The notes below the pieces were generated by a model that saw only the letters and a list, made by a program, of their open reading frames with translations, did not search any database and was not told where the DNA came from. A DNA stretch of 20,676 nucleotides. Source: JBGTBQ01 sp041749275. GTDB taxonomy: Bacteria; Acidobacteriota; Blastocatellia; Pyrinomonadales; Pyrinomonadaceae. A program made the translations under genes and the position numbers. This document shows, piece by piece, positions 15,175 through 20,676 of the stretch. Every line of letters starts with the position of its first letter. Positions within the stretch are counted from its first letter, which is position 1. Location: contig JBGTBQ010000075.1 of the NCBI GenBank assembly GCA_041749275.1, positions 1-20,676 of the forward strand, written 5' to 3'.

Positions 15175-16158
15175 TTACGCCGTCTCGTACCCTTGTGGGT
15201 GTTTCATCCGCCATTCCCAGTCCGACCGGATGATCGAAGCGAGATCGGGATAGAGAGGTCGCCAGCCAAGCAGGTTGTGCGCCTTCTCCGCGTCGGCCAC
15301 GAGCCGGGATGGGTCGCCCGCCCGGCGCGGTTCCATCCTCATCTCAATCGGACGCCCGGTCACCTGCCGCGCCGTCTCAATCACTTCCAGCACCGAGTAG
15401 CCCTGCCCGTCCCCCAAGTTGATGCGCTCCGACGCGCCGCCCTCGCGCAGATGTTTGAGCGCGAGGATGTGCGCCTCGCCGAGATCGGCGACGTGTATGT
15501 AATCGCGGATCGCCGTCCCGTCGTCGGTCGGGTAGTCGCCGCCGAAGACCGAGACGAAGGGAAGTTGACCGAGCGCCGCCGCCATCACGTTCGGCAGCAG
15601 ATGCGTCTCCGGGTCGTGCTGTTCGCCGAGCGCGCTGGTCGCGCCCGACGCGTTGAAATAGCGCAGCGCGACAAACTTCAGACCGTAGGCGCGCTCGTAG
15701 CTTTCCATGATGCGTTCCATGAAGAGCTTCGACCAGCCGTAGGGGTTGGTCGGCTGCTGCGGGTGGTCTTCGGAGATCGGCACGCGTTGCGGCTCGCCGT
15801 AGGTGGCGCAGGTCGAGGAAAAGACAAGGCGGCGCACGCCGGCTTTCAAAAGCGCGTCGAGCAGCGCGACGCCCTGCACGACGTTGTTGTCAAAGTAACG
15901 CGCAGGCTCCGTGACCGACTCGCCCACGTAGGCGAGCGCCGCGAAGTGGATGCACGCTTCGAGTTCATGCTCGGCGGCGATGCGCGCCACGAGGTCGGCG
16001 TCGCCGATGCGCCCCTCGTAGAGCGGTACGTCCGACGGGACGGCGGCGCGGTGCCCGCGCGCGAGGTCATCGAGGACGACGACCTGCTCGCCTCGCGCAC
16101 GCAACAACTCAACCGTCACGCTGCCGATGTAACCCGCACCGCCGGTGACGAGAATCAT
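15175..16158 (-). CDS. galE: UDP-glucose 4-epimerase
   Basis: A 327-residue extended short-chain dehydrogenase. NAD binds at GGAGYIGS (6-13). The catalytic residues are in SSTCATYG (114-121) and Tyr140-xxx-Lys144 (NPYGWSK). Length is normal. It interconverts UDP-galactose and UDP-glucose in the cytosol; some relatives also epimerise UDP-xylose/UDP-L-arabinose, which matters given the adjacent arabinokinase-like enzyme. GGGAGGG lies 4 bases before the ATG. It sits 186 bp downstream of the sugar kinase gene, a spacer holding two hairpins and a possible extra promoter, and 43 bp upstream of the sugar-binding protein. Confidence 0.95.
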   Translation of the reverse strand: MILVTGGAGYIGSVTVELLRARGEQVVVLDDLARGHRAAVPSDVPLYEGRIGDADLVARIAAEHELEACIHFAALAYVGESVTEPARYFDNNVVQGVALLDALLKAGVRRLVFSSTCATYGEPQRVPISEDHPQQPTNPYGWSKLFMERIMESYERAYGLKFVALRYFNASGATSALGEQHDPETHLLPNVMAAALGQLPFVSVFGGDYPTDDGTAIRDYIHVADLGEAHILALKHLREGGASERINLGDGQGYSVLEVIETARQVTGRPIEMRMEPRRAGDPSRLVADAEKAHNLLGWRPLYPDLASIIRSDWEWRMKHPQGYETA

Positions 16159-16209
16159 CGAACCCTCCCTGTTGAATAGCTTCGGAGAACCGCAAGTAGA
16201 TTGCCGCCC

Positions 16210-16215
16210 ATATTA
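16210..16215 (-). promoter_or_regulatory. possible -10 element of an internal promoter before galE
   Basis: TAATAT on the minus strand about 52 bases upstream of the galE ATG, preceded by GTG. No good -35 lies at 16-18 bp; the nearest TTGATC is 23 bp away. It may give galE and the transporter genes some independent expression. Confidence 0.25.
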
Positions 16216-16267
16216 CACGCTCGACACGCGGATTAGAAGATCAAAAGTAGATATGAGATTCTACAGA

Positions 16268-16290
16268 CCGGGGCTTTGCAGTCGCCCCGG
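16268..16290 (-). terminator. hairpin in the kinase-galE spacer (possible attenuator)
   Basis: CCGGGGC (16268-16274) and GCCCCGG (16284-16290) form a 7-bp GC stem with a 9-base loop. No T-run follows in the direction of transcription, so termination would be partial at most. Confidence 0.35.
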
Positions 16291-16330
16291 CCACGCGTTC
16301 GCCGGGCCGAGCGGTCGGGGCGTCAATGTC

Positions 16331-16357
16331 GAGAGTCGCCGGGGTTAGGCGACTCTC
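16331..16357 (-). terminator. hairpin overlapping the sugar-kinase stop codon
   Basis: GAGAGTCGCC (16331-16340) and GGCGACTCTC (16348-16357) form a perfect 10-bp stem whose 7-base loop contains the kinase TAA stop. No T-run follows. It may protect the 3' end of a galT-phosphatase-kinase mRNA or reduce read-through into galE. Confidence 0.45.
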
Positions 16358-17811
16358 ATTATCAAGTGGCCGAACGCGGCGCTGCCGGGCGAAGAGCCGG
16401 CGAAGATGTAAGGCCGGTGGCCCGTCTCTCTCTCATACTTGTCGGCCAACTTTTCGACCGTCGAGCCGGCGTCGCGTTCGCCGAGTACGGCGACTGTCCC
16501 TCCGCTTCCGCCGCCGGTGATCTTCGCGCCGTACAGCCCCTGCGCCGGCCCGGCTTCGCGGACGAGTTCGACCAGACGGTCGGTGCCCGCCGAGCCGAGG
16601 CCGCACGCTGAATAGCTCGCGTGCGATTGGAACATCAACTCACCGAGTAGTTCTAAACGCCGCGCGGAAGAGCTGCACGCGAGCAGCTCCGCGAAGACGC
16701 GGACGCGGTGGTGTTCGTAGACGGCGTGCGCCGCCGGGACGCGCACCGCATACACGCCCTCCGGCACGACCCGCGTCACTGTGTCAGTCGTGCCCTTGTA
16801 GCGCGACAGAAACTCCGCGCCGCCGGTACGTTCCGGCAAATGGGCGGCGAAGTATTGCTCGAACTCCGAGGGCGTGATGTTGGCGAGATAGCCGCCCCAG
16901 CGCGGGTCATCAACAAGAACCGGTTGGCCCGGCTCCGTCTCGTTGACCTTCAAGCCGGCCAGTTCGGCGATGATGCGATAACCCATAAACGCGCCGGTGC
17001 GAACCGAGCCGTAGTCCGCGCCCATCACCGCGTGACGCACGCCGGAATCCAGACCCCAGAATGCGACCTCATCGGGAATCTCGACCGCGCCTTGCAATTC
17101 GGCGGGCTGGCAGAGCAGCGTGAGCAGGCGTCCCTCTTCGCCGCGGACTGAGGTGAACTGATCCATCACGCCGCACGGCGCGCCGACCACGAGGTTCTCG
17201 ACGCGCTGGCACAAGAGCGCCGTCTCGCGTGGTTCGAGGGGCAGGTCAAATGCCGCCGCGACCGCCTGCATGGTCGCCACTTCGAGCGCGGCGGAGGAAC
17301 TCACGCCCTTGCCGTCCGGCACGCCCGATGAGACGAGGATGCGCGCTCCCTCACGAAAGTCCATGCGCCGTTCGCGCATCAGCACGAGAAAGACGCCCGC
17401 CACGTAAGCGGCCCAGTGGCGCGCCGGGTCGCGTCGAAAGTACAGGCGCGCGGTGTCGTAATCCGATGCCTCGCCCGTGCCCTCGAAATCCGAGAGCGCC
17501 ATCTCGAACGACAGCGGACGGTCAGCCTCTTTCGTGAGACTGACGATCTTGAGCGTGCGCGAGGCGTCGCGTTGTAGCGCGACGAGCGTGGCTTCGCGGA
17601 TCGGCATCTCCAGCACGAGCGAGCCGGAGTAGTCCGCGATGCCCCCCATCACGTCAAGCCGCCCCGGCGCACGTGAGACGAAGAGTTCCGCCTGTGGATT
17701 GAAAAATCCGCGCGCCTCTGTCGCCGGATGCCGGTCGAGCGTGTTCAGAAGTTCGACGAACTCCGCCACGTCCGGCAGGTCGCGCATCGTGCCGTGAGAG
17801 ATGCGATACAT
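16345..17811 (-). CDS. GHMP sugar kinase, galactokinase / L-arabinokinase-like
   Basis: A 488-residue GHMP kinase in the galactokinase position of the operon. Motif 1 is APGRLDVMGGIADYSGS (48-64), unlike the GEHTDYN signature of GalK. Motif 2 is VPDGKGVSSSAA (164-175) with catalytic Asp217 in CGVMDQF; motif 3 is GGGSGG (433-438). The GGIADYSG motif and DSGVRHAVMGADY (255-267) resemble the GHMP domain of plant L-arabinokinase and related kinases. Glu and His of the GalK sugar-binding motif are replaced by Gly and Ile; the Asp is kept. The product is expected to be a sugar 1-phosphate from galactose and/or L-arabinose. The ATG at 17811 has GAGGGG 3 bases upstream, overlapping the stop of the phosphatase gene. 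Also longer than typical GalK (about 350-390). Databases may call it galK. Confidence 0.9.
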   Translation of the reverse strand: MYRISHGTMRDLPDVAEFVELLNTLDRHPATEARGFFNPQAELFVSRAPGRLDVMGGIADYSGSLVLEMPIREATLVALQRDASRTLKIVSLTKEADRPLSFEMALSDFEGTGEASDYDTARLYFRRDPARHWAAYVAGVFLVLMRERRMDFREGARILVSSGVPDGKGVSSSAALEVATMQAVAAAFDLPLEPRETALLCQRVENLVVGAPCGVMDQFTSVRGEEGRLLTLLCQPAELQGAVEIPDEVAFWGLDSGVRHAVMGADYGSVRTGAFMGYRIIAELAGLKVNETEPGQPVLVDDPRWGGYLANITPSEFEQYFAAHLPERTGGAEFLSRYKGTTDTVTRVVPEGVYAVRVPAAHAVYEHHRVRVFAELLACSSSARRLELLGELMFQSHASYSACGLGSAGTDRLVELVREAGPAQGLYGAKITGGGSGGTVAVLGERDAGSTVEKLADKYERETGHRPYIFAGSSPGSAAFGHLIMRVA

Positions 17812-17817
17812 GACCCC

Positions 17818-18846
17818 TCAGCCCCTGTGAGATTGATTGAGCAAGCCGCGCTTGATGAGCGCCGCCTGCAACAGCGGCTCGATGACGGCGCGAATCTGTA
17901 CGTTGGCGTAACCGGCCCAAGCCATGTCCGGCTCGACCGAGAGCGGCGCGCGCAGGGGGCCACCCGCCGCGTCCGTGACGATCACGCCCAACTCGCGCGC
18001 GATGAGTTCCGTGCACAGGTCGTAGGGGTGGCAGCAGATGCTCAAGGGGAGTCCGCGCGCGGCTAGAATCGGCCCCAGCAGCGGGCGCAAGTCCGTGACG
18101 AAGCGGTCGTGGCCGCACATCAACTCATAGAGTTGTCCGCCCGAAGAGGTGTATTGATCCTCGAAGCAGAGCGCCTTGCCGGCGGGCGACGGCCCCAGCG
18201 CGCCACGCACAATCTCCTCGTCAATCTCCGCTAAGATGTCGCGCGCGCCGGGGAAGAAACGTGAGACCTGCGCGTAGCCGTTGGTGATGGAAGGCGCGCG
18301 CGAAGGCTGTAAGGTAAGCGGCGTGCGCTCGCCGCTCAGACGATTGAGGCGCTCGGCCCTCGCGCCCTCGCCGCGTATCGCCCAGACGGAATCCGAGAGG
18401 TGCTGTTTGACGAGTGGGATTTCGGTCTGCACCGCCAGCTCGATGTCTTGCAAGTCGGTTGCATCGCCGCGGTTCGGGGCGACGCCCGTCAGAATCCACG
18501 CGCTGCGCTTCTGGTACATCAGACCGCGCGTGCCGTCAATCGGGTCAACGATGACGCGCCACACCGCATCCGCTTCCAGAGCGCCGTCCGGCAAGATGAC
18601 CTCTCCGCCTTCGAGACCCTCGGCGATGAGGACGAGCGGGGCGGCGGGGGCCACTTCGCGCGCGAAGAATTCGACGAGCAGTTCTTCGCTCACGCGATCC
18701 ACGGCGAAGATGGTGTCGCCCTCTTCGTCCCTGACCACGCGCGCCAGTTCTTCCGTCGAGGCGCGCTCGCACTTGGCGACGACCGCGGCGCGGATGCGCT
18801 CGTGAAGTTGCCGGATGGGCGCGAGCAGGTCTCGAATGTCGCTCAT
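17818..18846 (-). CDS. inositol monophosphatase family phosphatase
   Basis: A 342-residue member of the IMPase/FBPase metal-dependent phosphatase superfamily. The metal motif DPIDGTRG lies at 101-108 (Asp101, Asp104), with an upstream acidic residue in IAEG (Glu76) where the family has a metal-binding Glu; DxxSE at 50-54 fits the N-terminal part. The C-terminal WAGYANVQ is not a clear match to the usual WDxAA motif. Its ATG overlaps the galT stop as ATGA, with AGGAGA 8 bases upstream, so it is translationally coupled to galT; the in-frame open frame up to 19095 is discarded because it lies over galT. Its operon position suggests it dephosphorylates a sugar phosphate or polyol phosphate made in this pathway, but the substrate is unknown. 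It is longer than simple IMPases (about 260-270). Confidence 0.88.
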   Translation of the reverse strand: MSDIRDLLAPIRQLHERIRAAVVAKCERASTEELARVVRDEEGDTIFAVDRVSEELLVEFFAREVAPAAPLVLIAEGLEGGEVILPDGALEADAVWRVIVDPIDGTRGLMYQKRSAWILTGVAPNRGDATDLQDIELAVQTEIPLVKQHLSDSVWAIRGEGARAERLNRLSGERTPLTLQPSRAPSITNGYAQVSRFFPGARDILAEIDEEIVRGALGPSPAGKALCFEDQYTSSGGQLYELMCGHDRFVTDLRPLLGPILAARGLPLSICCHPYDLCTELIARELGVIVTDAAGGPLRAPLSVEPDMAWAGYANVQIRAVIEPLLQAALIKRGLLNQSHRG

Positions 18847-19886
18847 CACTTGGTCTCCTGTCGCGCCTGTTTGTAGTGCACGTCGGGGAGGGCGCGCAAC
18901 TCGGCGGCTTTTTCCTGCGGCGAAGTGTCGGAGAGGAAGTTGCCCCCACCAATCTCCGGGCCGGCCAGATATTTCAACAGGTTCGGTTTTCTGAGCGGCG
19001 GGTGGAACTCGATGTGAAAGTGAAAGCTCGAATAGTCGCCGCCATCGGTCGGCGCCTGATGCAGCGGCATGACGTAGGGGAAGGGCATCCGCCACAAATT
19101 GTCGAACTTTACGAGCACGGTTTTGAGCACCTCCGCGAAGTCGCGCACCTCACGCTCGGAGAGCGCGGCGAGGCTGGGGTGCGTTGCTTTCGGAGCGACG
19201 AACACCTCGTAGGCATAACGCGCGAAGTAAGGCAGAAAAGCGATGGCCGAATCGTTCTCGGCGATGATGCGTCGTCCGTCTTCGCGCTCGGCGGCGAGGA
19301 TGTCCTGAAAGAGCACGCGGCCCGTCTCCGCGAGATGCCGCTGAGAGGCGCGGGCTTCCGTTTCGATGGTCTTGAAGACGAAGTTGGTGGCGTAAATCTG
19401 GCAGTGCGGGTGCGGGTTCGAGACGCCGACCGCCTCACCCTTATTCTCGAAGACGAGTACGTGCGCGATGTCCGGGCGCGCGCCGAGGTCGAGATACTGC
19501 GCCTGCCAGACGCGCAACAGATTCTCGATCTCTTCGCGCTCAAGCTCGCCCAGCGTGAGGTTATGTTTGGGGCTGTAGCAGACGACGCGCGCGATGCCGC
19601 GCGCCGGGCGGTTGCGGTAGATGCCGGTCGGCGGCGCGAGGTTTGCGGGTGCGTCCGGCGAGACGGAAGGGTGGTCGTTGTCGAAGACGAAGGCGCCGGT
19701 GTAGTCGTCGTTACGCTTACCGCTGATGCGCGTGTTGCCGGGGCAGAGATAACAGTCGGGGAGGTATTCGGGCAACACCTCTGCCGCATGTTCGATTGTT
19801 CCCCCGCTCCACGGACGATCCTGACGGTGCGCCGCCACGATCACCCACTCTTCGCGCAGAGGATGCCAGCGTTCTTCCCATGACAT
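18846..19886 (-). CDS. galT: galactose-1-phosphate uridylyltransferase
   Basis: A 346-residue GalT. The zinc ligands are Cys45 and Cys48 (CYLCPG), probably with His108 (SPKHNLTL) and His159. The active-site HPH lies in NPHPHCQIYA, with His161 as the uridylylated residue. The C-terminal FHFHIEFHPP matches the second HIT-like half. The enzyme exchanges UMP between UDP-glucose and galactose 1-phosphate. It is the first gene of the long minus-strand sugar operon, with a strong promoter candidate about 150 bases upstream and a structured leader. A Cys replaces the usual Gly after HPH. The start at ATG 19886 has only a modest AGAG site 8 bases upstream. Confidence 0.95.
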   Translation of the reverse strand: MSWEERWHPLREEWVIVAAHRQDRPWSGGTIEHAAEVLPEYLPDCYLCPGNTRISGKRNDDYTGAFVFDNDHPSVSPDAPANLAPPTGIYRNRPARGIARVVCYSPKHNLTLGELEREEIENLLRVWQAQYLDLGARPDIAHVLVFENKGEAVGVSNPHPHCQIYATNFVFKTIETEARASQRHLAETGRVLFQDILAAEREDGRRIIAENDSAIAFLPYFARYAYEVFVAPKATHPSLAALSEREVRDFAEVLKTVLVKFDNLWRMPFPYVMPLHQAPTDGGDYSSFHFHIEFHPPLRKPNLLKYLAGPEIGGGNFLSDTSPQEKAAELRALPDVHYKQARQETK

Positions 19887-19937
19887 GATGCCGCTCTTTG
19901 GCTCCTCACGCCGCCCGCGTACACATCAAGGCCCCGT

Positions 19938-19996
19938 TTATTCTTGAAAGCCGGGCCGTTGGCGACGCTCACGCGGCGGTTCTCCGGCAAGAATAA
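19938..19996 (-). promoter_or_regulatory. hairpin in the galT leader
   Basis: TTATTCTT (19938-19945) plus GCCGG (19950-19954) pair with CCGGC plus AAGAATAA (19984-19996), giving a 13-bp stem with a 4-base bulge in the predicted 5' untranslated region. No known riboswitch class is recognised. Confidence 0.4.
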
Positions 19997-20040
19997 AATT
20001 TGAAAACGACTCGATTTTTGCCGACGATTTACCGGCTCCT

Positions 20041-20069
20041 TTGATAAGCTTAAAATCAGCGCCTGTCAA
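20041..20069 (-). promoter_or_regulatory. sigma-70-like promoter of the galT operon
   Basis: TTGACA (20064-20069) and TATCAA (20041-20046) on the minus strand with an ideal 17-bp spacer. Predicted start near 20034, giving a leader of about 148 bases before galT. Confidence 0.6.
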
Positions 20070-20215
20070 GATTATTCCACCGCGCAACGACAGATGCCGC
20101 GGAGCGTCGTGCGCGTGCGTTGACAACGGGCCGGAGCGGGCCTCAAAAGCAGCGTGCGCGCACCGCTCGATGTGCGCCGGACGGCGTTACTACTAAAATG
20201 AAGGAGACCTTTTCA

Positions 20216-20563
20216 ATGCTTGGACTCAAATACTCGATGACTCTGATTTTTAGTGTCGCGCTTTTTGGCGTGGGCCTCATCATCGCCGAGGCCAAACCGG
20301 GAATCAGGAAACGACCTTTCGGCAAGACATCGGACGGCGTGGCGGTTGATCTCTACACGCTGACGAACGCGCGCGGCGCGTCAGTCGGCATCATCACTTA
20401 CGGCGGCACAGTCGTTACGCTCCGGGTGCCGGATCGCAAAGGGGTGATGGGCGACGTGGTGCTCGGCTGCGACACGATGGAAGGCTATGAGAAGAATACC
20501 GCCTACCTCGGCGCGCTCATCGGTCGTTACGGCAACCTAGGGCGTTTGCAAAGTCAGGAATGA
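20216..20563 (+). pseudogene. galM: aldose 1-epimerase (mutarotase), disrupted by insertion
   Basis: ATG 20216 has AAGGAGA (20201-20207) 8-9 bases upstream. A signal peptide (about residues 1-25, ending near AEA-KPG) is followed by clear GalM sequence: VDLYTLTNARGASVGIITYG, VVLGCDTMEGY and YLGALIGRYGN. GalM is normally 340-380 residues, but here homology stops after RYGN (about residue 107, nt 20536), where the family continues with RI or RV. The frame then adds about 8 unrelated residues and stops at 20563. The break coincides with the presumed left end of an insertion sequence. The intact protein would interconvert sugar anomers in the periplasm, ahead of uptake by the ABC transporter encoded on the opposite strand. 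The active-site His and Glu lie in the missing part, so this copy should be inactive. Confidence 0.85.
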
Positions 20564-20590
20564 CGGGGATTACTTGACAAATTACAGAAA

Positions 20591-20650
20591 GACCTTCCAC
20601 AAGTCAGTTAACGAAGCAGTTCCGAGAACTACGCTGACTCAAGGAAGGTC
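20591..20650 (+). promoter_or_regulatory. stem-loop sequestering the ribosome binding site of the presumed transposase
   Basis: GACCTTCC (20591-20598) pairs with GGAAGGTC (20643-20650) and AGTCAG (20602-20607) pairs with CTGACT (20634-20639), separated by 3 mismatches. The right arm contains most of the AAGGAAGG ribosome binding site. In transcripts entering from galM this would hide the site. Confidence 0.55.
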
Positions 20651-20653
20651 GCC

Positions 20654-20676
20654 ATGGAGTCTACCACAAGCCAACC
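20654..20676 (+). CDS. presumed transposase, N-terminal fragment
   Basis: ATG 20654 follows AAGGAAGG (20641-20648) with 5 bases between, and encodes MESTTSQ before the window ends. Too little is present to name a family; the call rests on position within the inserted DNA. Confidence 0.45.

Larger units (their letters stand above)
20537..20676 (+). mobile_element. left end of an insertion sequence inserted in galM (continues beyond window)
   Basis: After the galM break the sequence begins CTAGGGCGTTTGCAAAGTC, unrelated to galM. About 118 bases later there is a well-formed start site (AAGGAAGG, then ATG 20654), as expected for a transposase gene near an element's end. A stem-loop precedes the start. 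The exact boundary (20536-20545), family and right end cannot be determined here. Confidence 0.6.

Noticed and set aside
18847..19095. N-terminal extension of the phosphatase frame
   Set aside because: It lies over the 3' end of galT; the ATGA overlap at 18846 with AGGAGA upstream is the natural start.
20120..20125. TTGACA as a galM promoter -35
   Set aside because: No reasonable -10 occurs 16-18 bp downstream on the plus strand.

Overview
The window looks like chromosomal DNA of a GC-rich Gram-negative soil bacterium. The best guess is Acidobacteriota, probably class Blastocatellia. This is inferred from a large surface protein with delta-60 repeats, a Calx-beta domain and DUF4214, an S46 dipeptidyl-peptidase, a Nudix-type NrtR regulator and general codon use; no marker gene is present.

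Left part (47-2587, minus strand): a small NAD-salvage unit. nrtR (Nudix domain plus C-terminal winged helix) lies upstream of a nicotinamidase-like cysteine hydrolase, which is followed 24 bp later by a von Willebrand A protein. Two near-identical 21-bp palindromes, one before nrtR and one before the hydrolase, are probable NrtR operators. This predicts autoregulation and control of the hydrolase/VWA pair.

Middle left (2672-7515): one gene for a 1296-residue exported protein (signal/anchor segment, 14 delta-60 repeats, Thr-Pro linker, Calx-beta, DUF4214). It is bracketed by two 59-bp inverted repeats (54/59 identical). The gene has a 9-C tract in its first 20 codons and a perfect 32-bp palindrome that appears to have been inserted in frame into repeat 13. 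The flanking DNA is non-coding or holds remnants.

Middle (7646-11361): an exported S46 dipeptidyl-peptidase (plus strand) converges on an exported beta-lactamase-fold serine hydrolase (minus strand). A 129-bp nested palindrome lies between them.

Right part (11487-20069, minus strand): a sugar uptake and Leloir-type locus. Transcription order is galT, an inositol-monophosphatase-family phosphatase, a GHMP sugar kinase, galE, a sugar-binding lipoprotein, a double-domain sugar ABC ATPase and a permease; the serine hydrolase may follow as the last gene. A good sigma-70-like promoter precedes galT. The kinase has the sugar-binding motif of plant L-arabinokinase-type enzymes rather than that of ordinary GalK, so L-arabinose, or a broader range of sugars, may be the real substrate.

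Right end (20216-20676, plus strand): a secreted aldose 1-epimerase (galM) is cut off after about 107 codons by what looks like the left end of an insertion sequence. The insertion's transposase start, with a hairpin that hides its ribosome binding site, runs off the window.
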